Positions 12,055 through 20,867 of a stretch of 64,000 nt of DNA are shown piece by piece. The number at the start of each line of letters is the position of its first letter. Positions within the stretch are counted from its first letter, which is position 1. Both the position numbers and the translations under genes were made by a program. The notes below the pieces were generated by a model. The model made no database searches, was not told the origin of the DNA, and worked only from the letters and a program-made list of their open reading frames with translations. Origin of the DNA: Candidula unifasciata (Eukaryota; Mollusca; Gastropoda; Stylommatophora; Geomitridae); assembly GCA_905116865.2 (NCBI GenBank), contig CAJHNH020002689.1, forward strand, positions 1 through 64,000, written 5' to 3'.

Positions 12055-12510
12055 ATCCTGTCACGCGAGTGACCGGTGTTAGAATCTTCGCCGGGTGCTA
12101 ATTTTGTTGAGCCCTTAAAAGGGCGGTTGGCACGTTGTGTTGTGGTTTACAGCTACGGTGCGCTGTCTGCGCCTTTTTTTCTCGCTCGGTTTTGTGGTTT
12201 ACAGCTAGCGTGCTATATAGCAGCGGTGAGATGCTCAGTGGTCATGTCAAGGGTAATCTTTTTTTTTCGTACGCCTTTGATAGGGTGGTTGGCACGTTGT
12301 GTTGTGGTTTAGAACTAGGCTGCGATATCTGAACCAAAATAGTGAGTCTTTGATAATATAGTTGTATTCCGCCGGTCACGCGGGTGACCGGTGTTTGATT
12401 TCGCGCAAGTGGCACATTTTTTGGGGGGGCCTTAAAAGGGCGGTTGGCATGTTGTTGGGATTTACAGCTAGGCTGCTATATCTGCGCCCCGACACATCCA
12501 ATTTCAGCGC
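12055..12510. repeat. Two to three units of a hairpin-bearing direct repeat
   Basis: Units share a palindrome (GTCACGCGAGTGACCGG at about 12060-12077; GGTCACGCGGGTGACCGG at about 12374-12392), then TTAAAAGGGCGGTTGGCA.GTTG (about 12113 and 12432), then TTTACAGCTA.G.TGC..TAT.TGCGCC. A partial third copy of the GGTTGGCACGTTGTGTTGTGG block is at 12288-12310. Spacing is about 310 bp. No coding potential is visible. It could be a duplicated LTR/UTR-like module or a DNA element end. Confidence 0.6.
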
Positions 12511-12988
12511 AGCCCCAATTAGTATGCCCGCGACGTTTCACTGGATCAAAAACTATTTATTGCTACCCATTTTAGTCATTTTAGTGCACACGAATGCCAG
12601 GCTCAATTTAATTACTATATTTCGTCAGGTAATGACCTTTCCATACTTCGGAAAGGACGATATGATTGGGAGACGGAGTTGGGTGGGGGCTAGGTGAGTT
12701 GATGACAGATACTGTTAACTGAGAGAGCTTAAAACATTATTTTAAAGTTCTCGTTTCTTAAATATTTATATTTTAATACCGCTTCCTCGGCTATTCTCAT
12801 TGCGTTGTTGTTGTTACGAATTTGGTGGTCATTTAGAGGTATAGTAGTCAGCTTTCCTAATGCTGTTTAAATCACAACTGATGCTTTATCATGCGATAAA
12901 CAAATAATCTTTTTTTTTCTTTCACTCTGACAATACACTACAATCGACCACTAATATGTCTCGTGTTCTAGAGTCGGCATACCAGACT
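12511..12988. other. Spacer with nothing recognised
   Basis: No supported gene or repeat. Confidence 0.4.
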
Positions 12989-12989
12989 A

Positions 12990-13111
12990 TCTCTATATAA
13001 ATGTGCAATGACTGATACTAAATATATTAGGCAAGTGCGCTTTCTGTTTCTTTTATTTTCCCTTTTGACAGACTCAGCCACAGCAATGCGTGGCGGGTAC
13101 GGTGCAGCTAG
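12990..13111 (+). mobile_element. Candidate mini-Helitron (deletion derivative)
   Basis: The stretch starts TCTCTATATAAA directly after an A. It ends GCAATGCGTGGCGGGTAC..TGCAGCTAG directly before a T. This fits the A|TC...CTAG|T pattern of Helitron insertions with a GC-rich hairpin-like segment just inside the CTAG end. Only 122 bp remain, so it would be non-autonomous. No Rep/helicase coding is present in the window. Identification rests on terminal motifs only. Confidence 0.45.
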
Positions 13112-13905
13112 TTATAAATATATGCACTGTGTGTGTTCCCTTCAATGAACGTTTGTATACATGCTCATTGCTGTTATGTTCGAGTATACGCCTGGAGTAC
13201 ATTATTGTGTTGTAAACGTAAGTTTTCCTCATGCATTCGGGAATGAATTTATATATTTCACATTAATTCCTATGGGACAATGGTTTCAGTTTTTGAACAA
13301 CGGGGATTCCCAACATCCTATAGAAACAAATTATATCGGAGCACCAAATTTCCTCTTTGTTGTCATCGTTCGTTTTCATTATGTCTTCATTTGTTTGCAT
13401 TTTTTTTTTCTACACCATAAAGTATTTACTCTAGGGAAAACTGTTGTTCATGATGAAATATAGAAGTCGTGTTTCCATGAAGTAGCTATGTAGTGTAAAG
13501 GTTATGACTGTTTTTCTATAGACCACAAACAGAACCAAAGATGGGATACATGTCCCTTGGTGCGTGAGGCTGGCATCTAACTCCCTTGCCACCGTCCCTC
13601 ATTACCATCTATGACCTAAATTTCACTTCCTAACACTTCTAATTTCCCAAGAGAAAGTGCAGTGACATTTACAGAGCTCGATTTATGGTCGCATTAGAAT
13701 TTGGGGGAGAGGGTGAGGGGGTGGGGAACAACTATTTTGATACCAGACATCTTCCCATTAAATCGTTAACGATCGATCAATTTGTTTCCGTGGGGATGCT
13801 GCACAAAGGTCTACCACCTTGAGATTTAAAAAAAAAAGTCGCAGGGCAAATTCTAGGACACACAGTTGAACCTCTAAAGATGTTATAATTATAGTCCCGT
13901 AAGAG
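13112..13905. other. Spacer with no supported gene
   Basis: A 100-codon open frame at 13161-13463 is Phe/Tyr/His-rich with no motif I recognise. I do not call it a gene. Confidence 0.4.
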
Positions 13906-13910
13906 TGTGC

Positions 13911-14480
13911 ACCAACCAGGTGTCATTTAAGTCACATCTGGGTATAGACGTGTCCTGAAATCCACAAACACCAGCCAGGTGTCACTTAAGTCATGTCTGG
14001 GTATAGACGTGTCCTGAAATCCACAAACACCAGCCAGGTGTCACTTAAGTCATGGTCTTATAGACGTGTCCCATCGAAACTCAGTTAAGTGACAAGTCAT
14101 GTCTGGGTATAAATGAGACTAATGTCTACAAACACCAGCCAACACTTAAGTCATGTCTGGGTATAGACGTGTACCATCTGAAACAATAAACACCATAAAA
14201 AAAGGTGTCACATTAGTTCATGGTCTGGGTATAGACGTGTCCTTGAAATCTACAAACACCCAGCCAGGTGTCACTTAATCATCATCATCTGGGTATAGAC
14301 GTGGGCGAATGCCAAAAACACCAGCCAGGTCTCCTTAAGCATGTATCAGGTAAAATACGTGTCGTTCAACCCCTGACATCTGCTATAAGGAACGATGGTT
14401 TATAAAGAAGTCCACATCGTAACTCTGTTAAGCGACAACATGTGGATGAATGAGACTAATGTAACAAATAAAAACAATAC
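13911..14480. repeat. 59-bp minisatellite (decaying array)
   Basis: The unit ACCAGCCAGGTGTCACTTAA...TCTGGGTATAGACGTGTCC... repeats at an exact 59-bp spacing for the first units (starts at 13911, 13970 and 14029). It then degenerates with indels to about 14350, with recognisable scraps to about 14480. It is followed by an A tract at 14517-14539. Confidence 0.9.
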
Positions 14481-14634
14481 AAACACTCAAAGAAAGTGTA
14501 CTATCTAAGAAACAATAAAAAAAAAAAAAAAAAAAAAAACCTATGATGCATTAGTTTAGGTACCGGAAACTTGGAATAAGAACACCTTCAGAATCACCCC
14601 CAACCTTTTCCCATCTCGACCTGCACCATCATCA

Positions 14635-14864
14635 TCAGGTGCCTTGCCGACTGGCGTAGGCGATCATGCCTCTCCATAATCTGCGATCTCCTGCAGCATG
14701 TATCAGTTCGTGTGCCGACACACCCGTATGCCATGCAACAAGACTGTCAAGCATCTTCTGTCGTTGTCTTCCTCTATCCCTCCTTCCACAGATCTTTCCA
14801 GTGGTCACAACATGTTCTATTTTCCCTCTTCTCATAACATGGCCGAAAAAGAATTGACTGTCTC
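14635..14864 (-). mobile_element. LINE-D 3' fragment with ATC/TGA-type tail
   Basis: The minus strand encodes FFGHVMRRGKIEHVVTTGKI, then GRRDRGRQRQKMLDSLVAWH, then RRLWRGMIAYASRQGT and a stop. This is the C-terminal end of a LINE RT protein (the GHVMRR and basic RDRGRQR signatures are typical). The stop is fused to a short TGATGATGATGG tail (CATCATCATCA on +, 14626-14637). Closely related copies are at 24322, 25078 and 48875. Upstream it is replaced by TTC repeats and the 24-bp minisatellite. Confidence 0.8.
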
Positions 14865-14905
14865 CTTCTTCTTCTTCTTTTATAATGGGTGTGTGGGAGA
14901 TGTGA

Positions 14906-15791
14906 TGTTTATTCCTCTCAACATGGTATTGTTTATTCCTCTCAACATGGTGTTGTTTATTCCTCTCAACATGGTATTGTTTATTCCTCTCAACATGGTG
15001 TTGTTTATTCCTCTCAACATGGTGTTGTTTATTCCTCTCAACATGGTGTTGTTTATTCCTCTCAACATGGTGTTGTTTATTTCTCTCAACATGGTGTTGT
15101 TTATTCCTCTCAACGTAGTGTTGTTTATTCCTCTCAACATGGTGTTGTTTATTCCTCTCAACATGGTGTTGTTTATTCCTATCAACATGGTGTTGTTTAT
15201 TCCTCTCAACATGGTGTTGTTTATTCCTCTCAACATGGTGTTGTTTATTCCTCTCAACATGGTGTTGTTTATTACTATCAACATGGTGTTGTTTATTCCT
15301 CTCAACATGGTGTTGTTTATTCCTCTCAACATGGTGTTGTTTATTCCTCTCAACATGGTGTTGTTTATTCCTCTCAACATGGTGTTGTTTATTCCTCTCA
15401 ACATGGTGTTGTTTATTCCTCTCAACATGGTGTTGTTTATTCCTCTCAACATGGTGTTGTTTATTCCTATCAACATGGTGTTGTTTATTCCTCTCAACAT
15501 GGTGTTGTTTATTCCTCTCAACATGGTGTTGTTTATTCCTCTCAACATGGTGTTGTTTATTCCTCTCAACATGGTGTTGTTTATTCCTCTCAGCATGGTG
15601 TTGTTTATTCCTCTCAACATGGTGTTTTTTATTCCTCTCAACATGGTGTTGTTTATTCCTCTCAGCATGGTGTTGTTTATTCCTCTCAACATGGTGTTGT
15701 TTATTCCTCTCAACATGGTGTTGTTTATTCCTCTCAACATGGTGTTGTTTATTCCTCTCAACATGGTGTTGTTTATTCCTCTCACCATGGT
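14906..15791. repeat. 24-bp minisatellite, about 37 copies
   Basis: The unit GTTTATTCCTCTCAACATGGTGTT-type (consensus 24 bp) is highly homogeneous, with single-base variants such as TTATTACTATCAAC and CTCAGCATGG. Because 24 is a multiple of 3 and several frames of the unit lack stops, open frames of 300 or more codons appear on both strands. One minus-strand frame joins in phase to the LINE-D tail, giving a 423-codon ORF (14635-15906). I read these as by-products of the repeat. Confidence 0.97.
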
Positions 15792-15945
15792 TAACTTGCG
15801 CACTAAAGACATGAAAATTTATCAGTTGATCGTCAGATGGTGCGTAGCCAGTCTGTACATTCCCATCACACCAGCATCTCCAGGAGACAAAACCCAACGT
15901 AGGCACACTACTAATTTTTTTTATTCAGATCCACAAGCCGTATAG

Positions 15946-16160
15946 AGAGCCGCCATAACTTAAAGGCTAGATGTTCGCATGCAGATCTGAAAGTCGTTAG
16001 AGTTTTTCTTTTGGAAAATGACCTTGGCTTCCAGATCGACCTAGCTTTGAGTGGGATGTTGACCACATCACTCACTGAGTGCCGTTTGGTCTGTAAAATT
16101 TAGGTCTAGTCCTACAATCCCAACACGACTAAATACGTTGGAAAAGGGTTCTAAAAACAG
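15946..16160 (+). mobile_element. SINE1 copy a (decayed)
   Basis: It starts AGAGCCGCCATAACTTAAAGG, a decayed tRNA-like head. The SINE1 body follows (ATGACCTTGGCTTCCAGATCG, GATGTTGACCACATCACTCAC, CCGTTTGGTCT, TAGGTCTAGTCCTA) and it ends near GGAAAAGGGTTCT. A central deletion removes the GGTACCAGGT..CAGTCCTGGGAAGTAAAGGCG block. Confidence 0.8.
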
Positions 16161-16179
16161 TTGAGGCCATCAAAGTTAA

Positions 16180-17135
16180 TATAGACTCCTGGTTATATAC
16201 TCAAACAACGTTTTCACACAAACATATTTACCTGTTTTGTTGGTGGCCTCGAAGTTAAATCTTCGCCTAAGGGGACGAGCAATTATCCTCCAGTACTAGG
16301 GATCGATGTACGAAGAATTCTAGGAATATTTTAACCAAACAGGATAAAAAAAAAAATTAAGAACGGAAGAGAAAAACAGAATGTTTATCACATGGCAACT
16401 GTCATCGAAGAAGGAAGCAAGAAATATTGTGGAATGTCTGCAGAATGCCTTGTGACACTTTGGCAAGTACAGCTTTTCAATAGATGTCAGATGCACAAGA
16501 AGACGTGAATGACATAAGAAAACCTGCAGAAAGACAATAGAAAGGGACATAAAGGATATATACAACGACATAGAATACCACAGGCAGAAAAGCAGCAATT
16601 CGACAGCAATAGAGATCTCTTATGAATGCCTTATGTGTCAACAGTGACATAACAAAGAACATAGACATAGCAGTCACAGACAAGAGTCGATTCTCGCAGT
16701 GGATAATGTATGAACTGTAAAAAAAAAAAAAAGAAACAGTGTTCTCTTAGTTTTTTACACAGTATACGAGAGTCACATAATGGAAGAAACTGGGAGCCTC
16801 TCAACTTAATATGTCTAAAGACAGCAGTGATGCACTGTACCACAACTTCAGTTTGGGGGCGTTACATAATTAATTAATTCATTGGATAGGGGGGTTGGTG
16901 GTTGGAAGGGGAGGGGGGGGATCTTTTAAAAGGATCGACGTACATTAAATATGTGCTAGGAAATTATCCAGGAAATAAAGACTGTCGCGTACTGTACACC
17001 AGTCATTGAGTTTTCAGACGTCTGTTGTAAATTTCGGTGAATTAAATCGGCCAGTATCAGCTTCAGAGCTAAGATATTTTAGAAAAACCGTGTCGATAGC
17101 AAGGACGAAGTGATGGAACCGGTACTACACTATAC
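16180..17135. other. Spacer with no supported gene
   Basis: AT-rich with an A tract near 16720 and a G-rich stretch near 16890-16920. Short minus-strand open frames (16320-16843) are Leu/Phe/Cys-rich and match nothing I recognise. Confidence 0.4.
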
Positions 17136-17140
17136 AAAGA

Positions 17141-17720
17141 GATAACCGATCAAATGGTTTGGACCTATTTAAAAAGAGATAACCCATGAAATGTTTTGGA
17201 CCTGTGTAAAGAAGCCATAACCGATCAAGTGGTTTATCCCTATATAAAGAAAAGATAACCAATCAAATGTTTTGGACCTATATAAAGACGAGATAATCGA
17301 TCAAACGGTTTATCCCTATAAAAAGAAGAGATAATCGATCAAACGGTTTATCCCTATATAAAGAAGAGATAACCGATCCAAATGGTTTGGACCTAATAAC
17401 AGAAGAGATAACCGATCAAATGGTTTGGACCTAATAAAAGAAGAGATAACCGATCAAATGGTTTATCCCTATATAAAGAAGGCATAACAGATCAAATGGT
17501 TTGGACATAATAAAAGAAAAGATAACCGATCAAATGGTTTGAACCTAATAAAAGAAAAGATAACCGATTAAATGGTTTGGACCAATGTAAAGAAGGGATA
17601 ACCAATTAAATGGTTTAGACCTTTGTAAAGAAGAGATAACTGATCAAATGTTTTAGACCTATGTAAAGATGAGATAACCGATCAAATGATTTTGACCTAT
17701 GTAAAAAAGAGATAACCGAA
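17141..17720. repeat. 38-bp minisatellite, about 15 copies
   Basis: Unit pattern GATAACCGATCAAATGGTTT followed by GGACCTAATAAAAGAAGA (38 bp). Alternating subtypes differ in the second half (TATCCCTATATAAAG versus GGACCTAATAAAAG). It ends about 100 bp before the first GPCR exon. Confidence 0.93.
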
Positions 17721-17820
17721 GATTTTCGGATCGACAGACTAGCGACTAGTGACTTTAGTTCAGTGACACCCATTTACACTTGTTATTCATATATAAAGAA
17801 ATGTCTTGATTTGTTTTCAG

Positions 17821-17937
17821 ATGATGGCTAGAAATATATCGTCAATAGACAGTTTGTCAAGCAGCAACACGTCGATCGACTGGAGCACGTGTAAATACTA
17901 TGATATTCCATCTAACCAGTGTTATATATCTGATCAG
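17821..17937 (+). CDS. Peptide GPCR, first coding exon (extracellular N-terminus)
   Basis: The exon begins with ATGATGGCTAGA directly after TTTGTTTTCAG and ends ...GATCAG before GTACGG, so it is bounded by an AG acceptor and a GT donor. It is 117 bp, exactly 39 codons, phase 0. The encoded segment is Ser/Asn-rich with two N-glycosylation sequons (NIS at residues 5-7, NTS at 16-18) and two cysteines. There is no signal peptide, as in many class A GPCRs. It joins in phase to the exon at 20554, which starts about 17 residues before TM1. Because an acceptor precedes the ATG, an untranslated exon probably lies upstream. The start could be either of the two adjacent ATGs. Without the second exon this would be unrecognisable; the pairing is inference from phase, order and N-terminal character. 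Confidence 0.65.
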
Positions 17938-18042
17938 GTACGGAACTGTTTGTCTGTTCGTCCGTCCATTAATACCTCCGTCCATCTATGCGTCTTTCAG
18001 TGGTTTGCTAACAGTCCATCTATGTGTCATACATAGACATAC

Positions 18043-18089
18043 ACATACATACATACATACATACATACATACATACATACATACATACA
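18043..18089. repeat. (CATA)n microsatellite in GPCR intron 1
   Basis: About eleven CATA units, about 105 bp after the first GPCR donor. Confidence 0.95.
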
Positions 18090-18167
18090 CATACGCGTAC
18101 AATATATAGATGTTTGCGAGCATTCTTTTCCTAACCTCCAATGACATGAACTTATTACATAAAAGCG

Positions 18168-18540
18168 CAATGGCTCAACACTCAGGGACTGGGTGAGATG
18201 GATTTACAATCAGTTGCCCGGCTGCTTAGCGTAGTTGCCACCGGATGACAAACTTCTTGTGGTCCGGGTTCACCCCCGGGGGTTGGCAGAAAAGCCACAT
18301 TTCTCCCAGATTTACGGTACCTATCATGGAATCAAGGCCGAATTGTTGCGATATCCATAATGCTGAGCCTAAGGGTTAAAAGCTCATGGTTTCTAGTTAC
18401 TTAAAAAAAAAAAAAAAAAAACCCCATCAGTTACTGATGCCATCGGTATTGAAACTCTTCACTTGCTGCTGAATATGGCAATGGAGCGCTTATGGGAGTG
18501 TCCCGAATGCTATGATGTCGATTCTAAATTCAACATTCAA
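18168..18540 (+). mobile_element. LINE-A 3' terminal fragment, split by SINE2
   Basis: The bases at 18168-18215 (..TCAACACTCAGGGA..TTTACAATCAG) and 18426-18540 (..GAAACTCTTCACTTGCTGCTGAATATGG..GAGTGTCCCGAATGCTATGATGTCGATTC) match the C-terminal end of LINE-A at 9190-9340 and the copy at 20265-20400. The pieces are contiguous in those copies and separated here by a SINE2 insertion with a 7-bp duplication of ATCAGTT. Confidence 0.85.
18216..18425 (+). mobile_element. SINE2 copy a (tRNA-headed, poly-A tail)
   Basis: The head is CCCGGCTGCTTAGCGTAGTTG (A-box-like) with GGGTTCACCCCCGGG (B-box-like). The body GGCAGAAAAGCCACATTTCT.. and ATTTACGGTACCTATCATGG is shared almost base for base with 34194-34407, followed by A(19). 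Flanked by ATCAGTT at 18209-18215 and 18426-18432. The combination of pol III boxes, A tail and target-site duplication supports a retroposed SINE. Confidence 0.9.
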
Positions 18541-18762
18541 CATTTCTTGGTTGCTTCCACTGATCGGTTATACTAGTTCACTTGATTACACTGACTACTG
18601 TCGCTTAATCTGTCTCCGTTATTGAATGATTGAAGAATTGACATTCTAGCACACCGCGTCTACCAATAAAGTCTCCGTCTCCGGTGGCATTTGTTTTAAG
18701 GTAAAGATGCCAGCTGTAAAGGCAAGCGCACGGATTATACAAACGTGATTCTCTTCCTAGGG

Positions 18763-19040
18763 TGCCATCGAGGCGTGGTAGTTAGACGCTCGTCTGTGGA
18801 TTAGAAGATAGTAGATTTAAGTCCTGGCAGAACTAGACTTTGTTTTTCCAAACATGACCTGTCATCCCAGGTCGACTCAGCCTTAAATGGGTACCAGGTA
18901 AAGTCATGGGAAGTCAAGGCAGCCAGTGTGATGTTGACCATATCACCCACCGAATGCTGATTGGTCTATAAAATATAGCTCTAGCCCTATATGCCCAGTA
19001 CACCTGAAGATATGGAACAGTCTTTTACATACTTTTGTTA
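18763..19040 (+). mobile_element. SINE1 copy b
   Basis: It has a tRNA-like head (GTGGTAGTTAGACGCTCGTCTG.. then TAGATTTAAGTCCTGGCAG), then the SINE1 body (CCCAGGTCGACTCAGCCTTAAATGG, GGTACCAGGTAAAGTC, TGATGTTGACCATATCACCCACC, ATTGGTCTATAAAATATAG, GCCCTATATGCCCAGTACACC). The tail is TCTTTTACATACTTTTG. Confidence 0.88.
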
Positions 19041-19065
19041 TTTAGTCGACAGATTATCCTCATTG

Positions 19066-19250
19066 CATGTCGAACCACTCGGTCCATAAGTGCTCGGATC
19101 CCCTCTTCAGTAAATCCCGCAGGGTGTAGCGCTCGAAGACACCAGTTCTGTGTTGGTTTATTCTTCTTTTGCGACTATTCGCGTAGTGTTCGTGTTTGGC
19201 GATACCTCGTTTAACTTGCTCTTCCTGCCTTCTGAGCATTATTATCATAA
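19066..19250 (-). mobile_element. LINE 3' fragment, possibly LINE-A related
   Basis: The minus strand reads ..TLRDLLKRGSEHLWTEWFDM and a stop, resembling the LINE-A C-terminus (TLRLLLKM..W..C). The match is short and upstream residues differ, so a related family is equally possible. Confidence 0.5.
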
Positions 19251-19260
19251 CGTGCTTTTT

Positions 19261-19474
19261 AGGATGAAAATTTTTTATTTGAAGCCCCATCCTGGCTTTT
19301 GCCAGGGGCAGCAATATAGGCAGGCCTAAAATGGCCAATTGTCTGAACGCGGTTTCTGTGACCTCTCCACGGTGATCCCCATCCACATGGGGGCACTTTG
19401 TGTGATCGGATGTTTATCGCTTGTGTAATGTCCTAGTGGGGTAGAAAGTCAGTCAGTCAGTCAGTCAGTCAGTC
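19261..19474 (+). mobile_element. Family M copy 1, followed by (AGTC)n
   Basis: The 183-bp element carries ATTTGAAGCCCCATCCTGGC, TTTTGCCAGGGGC, GACCTCTCCACGGTGATCC, GGCACTTTGTGT, TGTTTATCGCTTGTGTAATG and TCCTAGTGGGGTAG. It then runs into about 7 AGTC units at 19446-19474. Five related copies lie between 53.4 and 58.8 kb, each with a different simple-sequence tail. Confidence 0.9.
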
Positions 19475-19768
19475 TGAGCATGGTTACAGAATACCAGTCA
19501 TCAATGGGTTTATATTCTCTTACCATCCTGCATCCCTCCTTGTCGGATCGACACCTGAATCCTTGTTCACACATTCTTACACAAGTTGTTTCATCAAACC
19601 TCGTGTCGCCTGTCGGTATTCGTTCAGAAATGGTCTTCAGAATGTGTTCAGTACGATTGATCCCGTAGCTGTCGCTTTTGTTGCCAGAAAATGCCTTCTC
19701 TCATACCCTCTCACTCCTGTGTTACCGGACGGTATATTCACGTGAGTCCTTGTAATGGTGACTTAGCA

Positions 19769-20062
19769 AAGTAAAGATCCTTTTTTTTTTTTACACCTCA
19801 GGCGCCTGGGAAAAGCACCCATATTTGTCCACACTATCGGCACTAGGTGGGTAATGTGGTCAGCATTACGCCGACAGTCTTTACTATTCCAGGACATCCA
19901 TCATGGTACCCATTTTAGACTGGGTCGACCTGCGATGCCCCATACAATGATAAAAGTCTATACAGTCAGCAGTGGGTTTCGATGGCGGTACGTTGGAATT
20001 AGGATTCGGACTCGCAACTCTTAAGGCACAGAAGCCGCGTAATGTTAGCGTGCTGATACTTA
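19769..20062 (-). mobile_element. SINE1 copy c (body clear, head divergent)
   Basis: On the minus strand the body AGTCTAAAATGGGTACCATG, TCCTGGAATAGTAAAGACTG, CGTAATGCTGACCACATTACC is clear, ending ACCTCAGG.. and an A(12) tract. The head on the same strand (..GCACGCTAACATTACGCGGC.. then GAGTCCGAATCCT) differs from the usual SINE1 head and may be another tRNA head or simply decayed. Confidence 0.75.
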
Positions 20063-20084
20063 ATAACAGGAATGTATTACAGTA

Positions 20085-20405
20085 CCTTCCCTAAAAATAA
20101 GCAGACATATAGACCGGCTGGCTCTGCACCACTTGGTAGTGATTTGATGTATGACAAGTTAGATATTTTGGGGTCCCAGTTCTGAGGGGCAGATAGATCA
20201 TTACGGTCTAAAGAGAATGGCTCTGCGAGGAATTACTATGGTATGTGATCGACGCTCAACACTCAGGGAAAGGATGAAACGGATATACAATCATTCAATT
20301 ACTGGTACCATCGGAATTGGAACTCTTCGCTGCAGAAGATAGGGACTGAGCACTTGTGGGAATGTCACGAGTGCTGTGATGTTGATTCCTAATTCAACAT
20401 TCAGC
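20085..20405 (+). mobile_element. LINE-A 3' terminal fragment
   Basis: It matches 9020-9345: ..AAGCAGACATATAGACCGGC (NKQADRL block) with CACTTGGTAGTGATTTGATG, then ..CATTACGGTCTAAAGAGAATGG.., and the end CATCGGAATTGGAACTCTTC..GAGTGCTGTGATGTTGATTCC. It is frameshifted, and part of the segment after GACAAGTTAGATATTTTGG is deleted. It ends about 150 bp before GPCR exon 2. Confidence 0.85.
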
Positions 20406-20553
20406 ACTTCGCCAGATACTTAACAGATTGTTAGTTAACATTGGTCCAAGATGTGATCTAGAAACACCCATCTGGAACTGAAAGTGTTTGACTCCAACAC
20501 AAACCTCTAGTCACACGTTTTCAATTGTATAATTAACAACCTTAACTTTTCAG

Positions 20554-20841
20554 GATTTGCTGCAAAACATCTATGACTATCTGGAGCTCACCAACTTAGA
20601 ATGGATTATATCTGTGATTTACATCCTCGTGTTCATCACCGGAGTCGGAGGAAACTTCCTGGTAGGGTACGCTGTTTGGAGGAACAAGTACCTGAGGACT
20701 ATCACCAACTTTTTCTTGACCAACTTGGCTGTGGCGGATTTTCTCACTATTGTCTTCTGTCTGCCTCCAAGTTTCGCCCAGACAATTTTTGAAACTTGGT
20801 TCTTAGGCTATTTCATGTGCAAGGTACTCATCTACTTGCAG
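20554..20841 (+). CDS. Orexin/allatotropin-type GPCR, TM1-TM3 exon
   Basis: This is an internal exon, 288 bp and 96 codons, phase 0 at both ends. It is bounded by AACTTTTCAG before GATTTG and by TTGCAG|GTAAGT after. Joined to 17821-17937 it covers residues 40-135. TM1 is WIISVIYILVFITG.. with the conserved Asn in GGNFLV (N73). TM2 has the LAVAD motif (D101) and a CLPPSF end. The first extracellular loop has the conserved Trp (ETWFLG, W121). The TM3 cysteine is C128 in FMCKV. The pattern WRNKYLRTITNFFLTNLAVAD and the intron right after IYLQ fit the orexin/allatotropin receptor group of class A receptors. That is recognition from family knowledge, not a search. TM3 (DRY/DRW region) to TM7 are not seen downstream in the window, so either a long intron follows or the gene is broken. 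No stop interrupts the two exons, which suggests a working gene. Confidence 0.88.
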
Positions 20842-20867
20842 GTAAGTTACATGTTTGTTGTTAGTGA

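Noticed and set aside
13161..13463. 100-codon + strand ORF
   Set aside because: No recognisable domain, no splice or initiation context, and composition similar to the surrounding AT-rich DNA.
14906..15791. CRISPR-like regular repeats
   Set aside because: The units are head-to-tail without unique spacers, no cas genes are present, and the genome is eukaryotic. The same applies to the 31289-32416, 17141-17720 and 34721-35059 arrays.
14698..15945. 415-codon + strand ORF (LFIPLNMV repeats) and 301-codon frame (VYSSQHG repeats)
   Set aside because: Both come from the 24-bp minisatellite; no start context, splice site or non-repeat domain supports a gene.
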